Assembly: GCA_041601945.1 (NCBI GenBank)
Contig: JBFIHG010000032.1
Span: forward strand, 1-30,155
Source of the DNA: JBFJKD01 sp041601945
GTDB lineage: Bacteria > Pseudomonadota > Gammaproteobacteria > Pseudomonadales > Porticoccaceae
Reading direction: 5' to 3'
DNA: 30,155 nt
Position numbers and translations under genes: made by a program. How positions within the stretch are numbered: position 1 is the first letter of the stretch; each line of letters opens with the position of its first letter. This document shows, piece after piece, positions 15,804-23,450 of the stretch. The notes below the pieces were generated by a model. It was not told the origin of the DNA. It did no database searches and worked only from the letters and a program-made list of their open reading frames with translations.

Positions 15804-17237
15804 ATGATTGAACACACCACTATCTACATCGATGGACAATGGGTGCCAGCCAGTGGCGGCGGAGTCACCACGCTGGTTAATCCGGCCACTGAAGAGCCGT
15901 TTGCCACGGTGCCGATGTCTTCTGAAGAGGATGTTGATAAGGCCGTGCAAGCGGCGCGGCGCGCTTTTGCGTCCTGGTCCAGAACCAGTGCCGAGGAACG
16001 GGCAGGGTATATTCGCGCCATCTGCGCCAAGCTCAAGGAACGCAAGGACGAGCTGGCCTCCCTGATTTCCCAGGAAATGGGTATCCCGGTGCATTTCTCC
16101 AAGGGTATTCAGGTGTCTGGTCCAATCCACGGGTTGTCACTATTTGCCGACCTCGCCAAGACCATGGAAGAAGTCCGACAGCACGAGGAAGGTTATCTCG
16201 TGGTGCGAGAACCCGTCGGCGTCTGCGCATTTATTACGCCGTGGAATTTTCCTTTATTCCAGGTGGTAGCCAAAGTGGGTCCGGCGATTGCGGCGGGTTG
16301 CACCACGGTGCTGAAACCCAGTGAGCAAACCCCACTGTGCACCTATGTTTTCGCACAAATATGCGACGAAGTTGGTTTGCCGCCGGGGGTGTTTAATCTG
16401 GTGCCTGGCCGGGGATCCGTCATGGGCAATGCGCTGAGTTCTCATCCCGAAGTGGATCTGGTGTCGTTTACCGGTTCCACGGAAGTCGGGGTCGATATCG
16501 CCAAGTCGGCCGCGCCCACGGTTAAGCGCGTGTGCCAGGAGCTGGGTGGCAAGTCCCCGTTTATCATTGCCGAGGACGCGGATATCGCCAAGGCCGTCAA
16601 ATATGTGGTGAAGGATACGATGTTTAATTCAGGGCAAATGTGCGTGGCTCTGAGCCGGGTTTTTATACCCGAATCCAAATACGAAGAAGCTGTGGCGGTA
16701 GCCAAATCCGTGGCGGAATCCCTTAAAGTGGGCGATCCCAAGGATGAAAATGTATTCCTCGGACCGGTCAGCTCCATGCGTGCCCGCGAGAGTGTTGTGC
16801 GGTATATCAAAAAAGGCATCGAAGAAGGCGCGCGCCTGGTTACCGGCGGCGCGGAATTGCCCGAGGGCATTACTCGCGGTGCGTATGTTCGCCCCACCAT
16901 TTTCGCCGACGTGCGTAACGATATGACCATTGCCCGGGAGGAGATTTTTGGACCAGTGATTTGCCTGATTCCCTACAAGGATGAAGACGAGGCCATTGCT
17001 TTAGCCAACGATACGCCGTTTGGTTTGTCGAGTGGCGTCTGGGCCGACAGCGAAGAAACCCAGATGCGTATTGCGCGGCAATTGCGCGCCGGACAGGTCA
17101 AGGTGAACGGCGGACCGTTTAGCTTTTCCGCGCCTTTTGGCGGTTACAAAATGTCCGGCAATGGACGCGAGTGGGGTGCCAGCGGCCTCACCGAGTACAC
17201 GGAAGAAAAAGCCATTCTGGTTGGCAAGTTGCGTTAG
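15804..17237 (+). CDS. NAD(P)+-dependent aldehyde dehydrogenase
   Basis: This 477-residue protein is a full-length ALDH superfamily member. It has the catalytic Cys280 in SGQMCV, the general base Glu246 in QELGGKSP, the cofactor motif FTGSTEVG and the core FITPWNFPL. It oxidises an aldehyde to the carboxylic acid, probably in the cytoplasm. Its N-terminus (YIDGQWVPA) matches broad-substrate aldehyde dehydrogenases, so the substrate cannot be named. AAAGGA precedes the ATG. It lies between the hydrolase and a pair of acyl-CoA dehydrogenases, which suggests it turns an aldehyde released by ester cleavage into an acid for CoA activation, although no acyl-CoA ligase is in the window. Confidence 0.93.
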   Translation: MIEHTTIYIDGQWVPASGGGVTTLVNPATEEPFATVPMSSEEDVDKAVQAARRAFASWSRTSAEERAGYIRAICAKLKERKDELASLISQEMGIPVHFSKGIQVSGPIHGLSLFADLAKTMEEVRQHEEGYLVVREPVGVCAFITPWNFPLFQVVAKVGPAIAAGCTTVLKPSEQTPLCTYVFAQICDEVGLPPGVFNLVPGRGSVMGNALSSHPEVDLVSFTGSTEVGVDIAKSAAPTVKRVCQELGGKSPFIIAEDADIAKAVKYVVKDTMFNSGQMCVALSRVFIPESKYEEAVAVAKSVAESLKVGDPKDENVFLGPVSSMRARESVVRYIKKGIEEGARLVTGGAELPEGITRGAYVRPTIFADVRNDMTIAREEIFGPVICLIPYKDEDEAIALANDTPFGLSSGVWADSEETQMRIARQLRAGQVKVNGGPFSFSAPFGGYKMSGNGREWGASGLTEYTEEKAILVGKLR

Positions 17238-17256
17238 TCCTGGTCCTTTTCATACC

Positions 17257-17287
17257 CGGTAGCCGCGGGGCGCGCCCGCGGCTACCG
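17257..17287 (+). terminator. Strong hairpin after the aldehyde dehydrogenase
   Basis: CGGTAGCCGCGGG (17257-17269) pairs perfectly with CCCGCGGCTACCG (17275-17287) across GCGCG, a 13-bp GC-rich stem. It is followed by TTGTTGTC, a weak T-rich tail. It may terminate, or protect the 3' end of the message upstream of the acyl-CoA dehydrogenases. Confidence 0.55.
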
Positions 17288-17335
17288 TTGTTGTCGCCCG
17301 CCGCGGTGGGCGTTGTTCTTCAGGAGTTGTAATCC

Positions 17336-18490
17336 ATGTCGAGATTTCGTTTCCCCCACGTGGAGATGCCTGCCATCGCCACTCAACTGCGCGCCGAGGT
17401 CAGGGAATTTTTGGCGGCAGAGCGCGCCAGTGGCGGATTTGTACCGATGGCGGATTGCTGGGCGTCGGGGATGAGCGCCGAGTTTAGCCGCAAAGTCGGT
17501 CAACAGGGTTGGCTGGGCATGACCTGGGATAAAAAATACGGGGGTCACGGTCGCACCTTTCTCGAACGCTATGTGGTGACCGAAGAAATGTTAACGGCCG
17601 GTGCGCCGGTAATGGCCCACTGGATTGCCGATCGCCAGAGCGGCCCGCAAATTATCAGACATGCGGCCCCTGAGGTGCGCGACCAGATTATTCCACGCAT
17701 TGTCGCTGGCGAATGTTTTTGCGCGATCGGCATGAGTGAACCCAACACCGGTTCCGACCTGGCGTCGGTAGCTACTAAAGCAGAAAAAGTTGATGGCGGC
17801 TGGCGGGTCAATGGTACCAAGCTGTGGTCCACCGGCGCCCACGGTTGCGACTACATGATTACGCTTCTGCGCACCTCCCCCCTGGATACGGCTGCCCGTC
17901 ACAAGGGTCTGTCTCAGTTTATTATTGATCTCAAATCGCCGGGAGTGCAGATTCGCGGTATCGCCGATATTGGTGGCCAGGTGCACTTTAACGAAACTAA
18001 CTTTGAGGATGTATTTGTCCCCGATAACTATGTCCTTGGCGAAGTAGGCGGTGGCTGGAATATGGTGGTTGGCGAGCTGGCGCTGGAACGCTCGGGGCCG
18101 GAACGTTTTTTGAGTACATTTATCGTGTTGCAGGAAGCCATGCGCGTGCTGGTTAATCACCCTACGGATAAAACCCGAGAAGTACTGGGTCAGGTGGTGG
18201 CTAAAATCAAAACCCTGCGTCGTATGTCCCTCGGCATTGCCGGTCTGCTGCAGGAGGGTGCGTCGCCGGAAATGGAGGCCGCGCTGGTGAAGGATATGGC
18301 GACCCGCTTTGAGCGAGAATTGCTGGAAAAACTGCGGGGCATTCTGCCACAGGACCTGCTTGCTTCGAGCGCTGGATTGTTACCCGCGCTATTGCGGGAC
18401 GGTATTTTACGGGTGCCGTCTTCGACCCTGCGCGGTGGCACCAACGAAGTGCTCAAGGGCATGATTGCCCGCCAGTTGGGATTGCGTTGA
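17336..18490 (+). CDS. Acyl-CoA dehydrogenase, likely large/FAD subunit of a heteromer
   Basis: This 384-residue acyl-CoA dehydrogenase has MSEPNTGSDLASV in the beta domain, the substrate-binding ELALERSGPERFL helix, and a C-terminal LRGGTNEVLKGM segment. The Glu of medium-chain enzymes is Gly367 here, so the base must come from another helix. The sequence resembles the catalytic partners of alpha2beta2 acyl-CoA dehydrogenases that act on bulky ring-containing acyl-CoAs (FadE26/ChsE4-like, by recall). CAGGAG precedes the ATG. The next gene, 89 bases downstream, encodes a shorter acyl-CoA dehydrogenase of the type expected for the second subunit. Confidence 0.88.
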   Translation: MSRFRFPHVEMPAIATQLRAEVREFLAAERASGGFVPMADCWASGMSAEFSRKVGQQGWLGMTWDKKYGGHGRTFLERYVVTEEMLTAGAPVMAHWIADRQSGPQIIRHAAPEVRDQIIPRIVAGECFCAIGMSEPNTGSDLASVATKAEKVDGGWRVNGTKLWSTGAHGCDYMITLLRTSPLDTAARHKGLSQFIIDLKSPGVQIRGIADIGGQVHFNETNFEDVFVPDNYVLGEVGGGWNMVVGELALERSGPERFLSTFIVLQEAMRVLVNHPTDKTREVLGQVVAKIKTLRRMSLGIAGLLQEGASPEMEAALVKDMATRFERELLEKLRGILPQDLLASSAGLLPALLRDGILRVPSSTLRGGTNEVLKGMIARQLGLR

Positions 18491-18579
18491 TTGATTAGAT
18501 GCTGACCTTAGCGCCACGATCCTTGGCGCAGTGCCTGAGAAATTGCGCGCCTGCATGACAGTGAATTCGAGAGAACCAG

Positions 18580-19638
18580 ATGACAGCCGATAACATTATT
18601 TTTGAAACTGCCCAGCGAATTTTTACCGATCTGAGTACGCCGGAAACGATCAATGCCGCCGAGGCCGGTGAATGGCCCCGGGCGTTGTGGCATGCGGTCG
18701 AGGAATCCGGTCTGACCTTGACCTGGGTGCCGGAGACAAGCGGTGGCGTTGGCGCTACGCTGCTGGATGGTTTCGCGGTAATCAAAGCGGCAGGCGGCGC
18801 GGCGTTGCCGGTACCGGTGGCAGAAACCTTAATGGCAGGTTGGCTGTTGGCCAAGGGTGGCTTGCCGGTGTCCAGCGATCCGATGACCGTAGCCTGTGGG
18901 GATTTCGAATTCGCCGATGGTGTGCTTAATGGCGTTGCGGTCGCGGTACCCCACGCGCGCAATGCAAAATATCTGGTAGTGATAGTCAATAGTCAACAGC
19001 GGTCCGTGGTGTTACAGGTAGCGGTTGCGGACTGTACTGTCGCACCCCAGGCCAGCCTGGCTGGCGAACCCCTGGATAAGGTGATTTTCACCGGGGTGAA
19101 GCCGCTGGCAGTTGGCGAGATTAGCGATTCTACTGATGCCGCCAGTGTCGAGGCGCTGGGCGCGCTGGTGCGTAGCGTGCAAGCGGGCGGCGCGTTGGAA
19201 ACGGTGCTGGATTTGACCATTCAATACGCTTCCGAGCGGGTGCAGTTTGGGCGCGCCATTGGTAAATTTCAGGCTATACAACATTGTATCGCCGATCTGG
19301 CGGGCGAGGTCGCGGCGCTAAACGCGGCGGCTGATTCCGCTGCCGAGGCCGTGGCCAGGCATAACTTGATTGACGGCGACGCCTGGGTTGAAATTGCGGC
19401 AGCCAAAATCCGGCTCGAACAGGCAGTCAATAATGGCGCGGCGATCGCTCATCAGGTTCACGGTGCCATGGGATTCACTTACGAACATCGTTTGCATCAC
19501 TTAACCCGCAGACTGTGGAGCTGGCGGGACGAATTTGGGAGCGATACGGTGTGGGCGCAACGCCTCGGCGCGCAGGTGCTGGAGTGGGGTGCTGAGCAAT
19601 TATGGCCGCGCATTACCGCTGTCAGTGATGCCCGTTAA
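18580..19638 (+). CDS. Acyl-CoA dehydrogenase, likely small non-catalytic subunit
   Basis: This 352-residue protein is a shortened, diverged acyl-CoA dehydrogenase. The C-terminal half keeps the FAD-contact segments SERVQFGRAIGKFQAIQH and HQVHGAMGFTYEH. The middle beta domain is reduced, without the TEPxxGSD motif, and there is no catalytic Glu near the C-terminus. This is the pattern of the small partner in heteromeric enzymes, which contributes half of the FAD site, whereas the large subunit supplies the active site. It follows the 17336-18490 gene directly, in the usual order. It is unlikely to be active alone. Confidence 0.87.
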   Translation: MTADNIIFETAQRIFTDLSTPETINAAEAGEWPRALWHAVEESGLTLTWVPETSGGVGATLLDGFAVIKAAGGAALPVPVAETLMAGWLLAKGGLPVSSDPMTVACGDFEFADGVLNGVAVAVPHARNAKYLVVIVNSQQRSVVLQVAVADCTVAPQASLAGEPLDKVIFTGVKPLAVGEISDSTDAASVEALGALVRSVQAGGALETVLDLTIQYASERVQFGRAIGKFQAIQHCIADLAGEVAALNAAADSAAEAVARHNLIDGDAWVEIAAAKIRLEQAVNNGAAIAHQVHGAMGFTYEHRLHHLTRRLWSWRDEFGSDTVWAQRLGAQVLEWGAEQLWPRITAVSDAR

Positions 19639-19680
19639 CCACGACCACTAAACCGAGTGTAACTTGTAGAGATATTCACC

Positions 19681-20844
19681 ATGGATTTTTCGTTAAGCAG
19701 TGAGCAGCAAGCCATCGTCGATAGTATCAATGCCCTGATGGCGGATTTTGGTGACAGCTTTTGGCTCGAGCGGGATAAAACCGGTGTATTTCCCGAAGAG
19801 TTTTATCAGGCAATGGCAGAGGGCGGCTGGCTGGGTATTACCATGCCAGAGGAATACGGCGGTTCCAACCTGGGCGTTACCGAAGCTGCGTTGATGATGA
19901 TGACCGTGGCTAATCACGGCGGGATGTCGGCCGCATCGGCAGTGCATATTAATATTTTTGGGCCACACCCGATTGTTAAATTCGGTACTCCTGAGCAAAA
20001 GGCCCGCTGGTTGCCGCCGTTGGTCGCCGGCCAACAGAAAACCTGTTTTGGTGTCACCGAAGCCAACGCGGGCCTCGATACCACCCGTATTGAAACCTTT
20101 GCCAAACGGGATGGGGATAACTACATCATCAACGGCCAGAAAATCTGGACCACCACCGCCCAGCAGGCGGACAAGGTGATGCTGCTAACGCGCACCACGC
20201 CGCGGGATGAATGCGCCAAACCCCATCAGGGCATAACTTTATTCTACGCGGATATGGACCCGGCCCATGTGGAAATAAAAGAAATTGAAAAGATGGGTCG
20301 CAAAGCGGTCAACTCCAACATGACGTTTTACGACAATTTAGTGGTGTCCAAGGACGATATGATCGGCGAAGAAGGTAAAGGCTTTTCGTATATTCTGCAT
20401 AGTCTCAATCCAGAGCGTATTCTGCTCGCGGCCGAAGCGGTGGGTATGGGTCGCAGCGCGTTGTCGCGCGCCACCCAGTACGCCAAGGATCGGGAAGTGT
20501 TTGGACGACCTATCGGCATGAATCAGTCGGTGCAACACCCGCTGGCTGAAAACTGGATTGAGCTCGAAGCCGCTTATCTGAAAATTATGTACGCCGCCTG
20601 GTTGTATGACAACGGCAAAGAATGTGGTGCCTACGCCAACGGCAGTAAATATTTCGCGGCGGAAGCGGGTTTCAAAGCCTGTCAGCAGGCGGTGATGACC
20701 CATGGCGGTATGGGTTACGCCAAGGAGTATCACGTCGAGCGATTGATGCGCGAAGCCATGCTGCCGCGTCTGGCGCCGGTCAGTCAAAATATGATTCTTA
20801 ACTTCATTTCTACTAATGTGTTGGGCCTGCCGCGCTCGTATTAA
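19681..20844 (+). CDS. Acyl-CoA dehydrogenase
   Basis: This 387-residue protein is a full-length acyl-CoA dehydrogenase: MPEEYGG at the N-terminal domain, VTEANAGLDTTR in the beta domain (a variant of the TEPxxGSD motif), DREVFGRPIGMNQSVQH and THGGMGYAKEYHVER at the C-terminal domain. The last segment reads RLAPVSQNMIL, where medium-chain enzymes carry YEGT, so the catalytic base is elsewhere. It lies 42 bases after the small-subunit gene, probably in one operon. It is the fifth acyl-CoA dehydrogenase in the window and may serve a different chain length or branching. Confidence 0.92.
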   Translation: MDFSLSSEQQAIVDSINALMADFGDSFWLERDKTGVFPEEFYQAMAEGGWLGITMPEEYGGSNLGVTEAALMMMTVANHGGMSAASAVHINIFGPHPIVKFGTPEQKARWLPPLVAGQQKTCFGVTEANAGLDTTRIETFAKRDGDNYIINGQKIWTTTAQQADKVMLLTRTTPRDECAKPHQGITLFYADMDPAHVEIKEIEKMGRKAVNSNMTFYDNLVVSKDDMIGEEGKGFSYILHSLNPERILLAAEAVGMGRSALSRATQYAKDREVFGRPIGMNQSVQHPLAENWIELEAAYLKIMYAAWLYDNGKECGAYANGSKYFAAEAGFKACQQAVMTHGGMGYAKEYHVERLMREAMLPRLAPVSQNMILNFISTNVLGLPRSY

Positions 20845-20866
20845 CGTTAGTGATGCGTCGCGCCGG

Positions 20867-20901
20867 GTAAATATTGGGCCGAGGCCCGTTCTGGTATTTA
20901 C
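20867..20901 (+). terminator. Nested hairpin after the last acyl-CoA dehydrogenase
   Basis: GTAAATA (20867-20873) pairs with TATTTAC (20895-20901), enclosing an inner GGGCC-GA-GGCCC repeat. It ends 17 bases before the psiE-like start and may reduce read-through into that gene or structure its leader. There is no terminal T-run. Confidence 0.4.
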
Positions 20902-20918
20902 GTGTTACAAGGTGACTC

Positions 20919-21407
20919 ATGAACGACGAAAAAAATAACTTGCGCCATCACGAGCCCGGCCACGATCTTCAGCTGGAGCACGAAGACGCCACTATTCGGG
21001 TTCTGCACAAAGTTATTCGCGCGGTGGTCAAAGTGCTGGCAATTCTGATGGTGTTCGTTATCGTGTGGGGTACCGGTGACGTTGTGTTTGTGCTTTATCA
21101 GCGCTTAACCGAACCGCCATTTTTGTTGCTTAACATCAGCGACATTCTGGCTACCTTCGGTTCGTTCCTGGCGGTGTTGATCGCGATAGAAATATTTATC
21201 AATATCAGTATGTATTTGAGCACCAACGTTATTCCAGTACGGCTGGTGGTAGCCACGGCGCTGATGGCGATTTCCCGTAAAGTTATTATTTTTGATTTTG
21301 AGAAAGTGACCCCCGCATATATTTATGCAACCGCTGCGGTGGTGCTGGCTCTGGGTATAACTTACTGGTTGACAACCAAAAAACATATCGAGCACAAAGC
21401 GGAGTAA
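20919..21407 (+). CDS. PsiE-family inner membrane protein
   Basis: This 162-residue protein has four hydrophobic helices at about 37-60, 70-100, 105-124 and 130-152, and a charged, His-rich N-terminus. The length and layout match the phosphate-starvation-inducible PsiE family of inner membrane proteins, whose function is unknown. The start has an AAGGTGA site. The PPOX-fold gene begins 8 bases after its stop, so the two are almost certainly cotranscribed. No link to phosphate is visible. Confidence 0.82.
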   Translation: MNDEKNNLRHHEPGHDLQLEHEDATIRVLHKVIRAVVKVLAILMVFVIVWGTGDVVFVLYQRLTEPPFLLLNISDILATFGSFLAVLIAIEIFINISMYLSTNVIPVRLVVATALMAISRKVIIFDFEKVTPAYIYATAAVVLALGITYWLTTKKHIEHKAE

Positions 21408-21414
21408 CAGGCGT

Positions 21415-22071
21415 ATGAGTAATTTGTATGGTGACCAGCACCGCGAGCTACAGGATCATTTTCAATCACGCAAATTGGCTGATCGTGTTGAAGAGTCGAT
21501 CGTCAGCGATAGTCTATCCGCACAGGGCATAGCCTTTATCGAATCCCGGGATATGTTTTTCCTCTCCACCGTGGATCATCGGGGTCGACCTACGGTTTCC
21601 CACAAGGGTGGCGATATCGGTTTTGTGCGCGTGCTGGACGATCGCACCATTGCGTTTCCCAATTACAATGGCAACGGCATGTTCTTATCCATGGGTAATA
21701 TCAACGCCAACGCCAATGTCGGGCTGTTGCTGATGGATTTCGAAAATCCGTTTCGCATGCGTATACAGGGGACCGCGTCTGCCCACACTGAAGATGTCTT
21801 GCTCGCCGAATACCCCGAAGCCGATATGATCATTCGCGTCGCGGTGTCGCAAACCTGGATTAACTGCCCGCGTTACATTCACAAATACCAGAAGCTCGCC
21901 ACCTCCCGTTACGTCCCCAAAGCGGCCTGTGAAACGCCGTACGCGGAGTGGAAGCGCATCGATTACCTGCAGGATGTGCTACCTCCAAAAGATGCCGGTA
22001 AAACGGCGTTGTCCGGCGGCACCCTGACCATGGAGGAATGGGCGGCTAAAGTTGCCCGTGGCGAAGGTTAG
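21415..22071 (+). CDS. Pyridoxamine 5'-phosphate oxidase-family (PPOX-fold) flavoprotein
   Basis: This 218-residue protein has the split-barrel flavin-binding fold of the PPOX family. Typical segments are FFLSTVDHRGRPTVSHKGG, IAFPNYNGNGMFLSMGNI and VGLLLMDFENPFRMRIQGTA. It lacks the specific features that would allow calling it true PdxH, and relatives bind FMN, F420 or heme. It sits directly after the psiE-like gene. A role as an accessory flavin reductase or detoxifying oxidoreductase for the catabolic locus is possible but only inferred. Confidence 0.85.
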   Translation: MSNLYGDQHRELQDHFQSRKLADRVEESIVSDSLSAQGIAFIESRDMFFLSTVDHRGRPTVSHKGGDIGFVRVLDDRTIAFPNYNGNGMFLSMGNINANANVGLLLMDFENPFRMRIQGTASAHTEDVLLAEYPEADMIIRVAVSQTWINCPRYIHKYQKLATSRYVPKAACETPYAEWKRIDYLQDVLPPKDAGKTALSGGTLTMEEWAAKVARGEG

Positions 22072-22146
22072 ACAAGCTTTCGCCAGTAATGCTGGCAGCT
22101 GGTACTCGCCATCCCTTGGCGTGCACGCCATCCTGGTGATTGACTA

Positions 22147-22911
22147 ATGCAGCAAAACTCTGATCCTGTGCCATTCTGGCCAAGCGTTGCGCGCTGGATC
22201 GCCAGCTTTATCAATTCGTGGGTGCATTTTCTGCCCTTGCTGATGGTGTGTGCTTTTTCCCGACCGTTGGCCTACCGCATTTATCGCAACTGGGTGAAAG
22301 TGGCCTGTCGAATTTTTGGCGTCACCTATTTTCTGCGCGATGACAATGCAGGTGAAAATGCAGGTGAAGCAGTACCGTCACCGCAGCTGTATGTATGGCT
22401 CAATCAGTCCAATATTGCCGAGGGACTGATTTGTATGATGTGCCTGCCATCTATCTTTGTGGTTATCAATATAGAGTATGCGTTGATGCCCCTGTTTGGC
22501 TGTGCCAGAGCGCTCATGGGCGACCCGGTTATAGTCCGTCAGTGGAAATGGCAGGCAAAACGCGGCATCGAGCGCGCTATGCGGCGACTACAGGGCGGTG
22601 AGAACGCAATGATCAGTATCGAGGGCGCGCGCAGTTCCGATGGACGCCTGTTACCCTACAAGAAAGGTCCGGCGGTGCTGGCCATCGGCGCACAGGCAAC
22701 CATCCTGCCCATGCTGATTCACGGTGGACGGGAGGTGTTGCCGCCCGGAACCTGGCGATTGCGACCGGGTCACATCGAGATTCATCTACTCAAGGCGATT
22801 CCCACCCGTGGCCTGACCCTCGATGCTCGGGATGCGGTTGTGGAGCAATTGCGTAGCGCAGCGGAAAATGAGCTGGCCAGGCGCGCCGGCGCGCGTGAGT
22901 TGCGGGGTTAG
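22147..22911 (+). CDS. PlsC-like acyltransferase homologue with altered HX4D motif
   Basis: This 254-residue protein resembles 1-acylglycerol-3-phosphate acyltransferases (PlsC superfamily), with an N-terminal hydrophobic segment and the phosphate-binding IEGARSSDGRLLPYKKG motif near residues 157-173. The catalytic HX4D motif reads Gln87-Ser-Asn-Ile-Ala-Glu92, so both the His and the Asp are replaced at the correct spacing. Classical acyl transfer is therefore doubtful. Two exact 12-base tandem copies at 22345-22368 give a repeated NAGE. No good ribosome site precedes the ATG. It ends the group of small genes before a long gap. Confidence 0.7.
   Translation: MQQNSDPVPFWPSVARWIASFINSWVHFLPLLMVCAFSRPLAYRIYRNWVKVACRIFGVTYFLRDDNAGENAGEAVPSPQLYVWLNQSNIAEGLICMMCLPSIFVVINIEYALMPLFGCARALMGDPVIVRQWKWQAKRGIERAMRRLQGGENAMISIEGARSSDGRLLPYKKGPAVLAIGAQATILPMLIHGGREVLPPGTWRLRPGHIEIHLLKAIPTRGLTLDARDAVVEQLRSAAENELARRAGARELRG
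22345..22368 (+). repeat. 12-base tandem duplication inside the PlsC-like gene
   Basis: AATGCAGGTGAA occurs twice in a row, in frame, encoding NAGE-NAGE. It lies in a surface-type loop region before the altered HX4D motif and looks like a recent slippage event. Confidence 0.75.
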
Positions 22912-23450
22912 CGAACTCTGTCATCTTGACATCGCGCATGTTGGCAAAAGAAAAATTAGTACACAATACATTACATTTGTTCGATGTTATCGGTGATCAT
23001 TCCCCCCCCTGTGCAGGTAAGTTCCTTTCACGATTTAGAGATTTCTTAGCGTGCATTGTACTAAGACCAACGTACCAAGGCCGACAAAAATCTTTCGCAT
23101 AACCTTGGTGGCGCACTAGCGCTGATTTATTTTCCTGATATTTTTATGGAGCGCGAGATACCTCATGTGACAGTCGTCGCGATCGCGGCGAGGGCAAGTG
23201 AATGGATGATTGCGGATACCTTGCTGCGACCCAGAAAGGGAGGGAAATATGATGAGTGTATGAAAGAAAACAGCGGCGCTTTAGAATACCCTGGGGAGTA
23301 TGGCGGTTGCTGCAGGCTGTAGGGGTTCCTGCCACAAATACTCCCCCCTTTTGAACACACCCCCGATTATCAAAGTACCAAAGACCTGTTGCTGTCAGTA
23401 GGCAAACTGATAGCGCTGGATTGTATGCTTCCATCCGTCGCAATTTGCTT
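22912..23450. other. 539-base intergenic region before the P-type ATPase
   Basis: No convincing gene lies here. The region is more AT-rich than its flanks. It contains TTGACA at 22926-22931 without a clear -10 partner, a pair of distant inverted 8-mers (TTAGTACA at 22956-22963 and TGTACTAA at 23057-23064), a C-run near 23000, and a strong hairpin with a T-run at 23293-23352. A 58-codon frame at 23146-23322 has no recognisable product. The region separates the catabolic side from the ion-transport operon and probably holds the latter's promoter and leader. Confidence 0.55.
23293..23352 (+). terminator. Structured leader or terminator upstream of the P-type ATPase
   Basis: GGGGAGTAT (23293-23301) pairs perfectly with ATACTCCCC (23338-23346), followed by CC and TTTT. 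Inside, GCAGG (23312-23316) pairs with CCTGC (23328-23332), or GGC with GCC. The result is a branched stem with a T tail about 100 bases before the ATPase start. It fits a terminator or a transcription attenuator. It does not match a riboswitch class I can name. Confidence 0.5.

Noticed and set aside
23146..23322. A 58-codon + strand frame in the gap before the P-type ATPase
   Set aside because: It has no ribosome site, no recognisable domain, and its end runs into the hairpin at 23293-23352, so it is probably not a gene.
23293..23352. Resemblance of GGGGAGTA to the start of the yybP-ykoY manganese riboswitch
   Set aside because: The enclosed sequence is only about 50 bases and lacks the two-loop architecture of that riboswitch, so I kept only a generic hairpin call.
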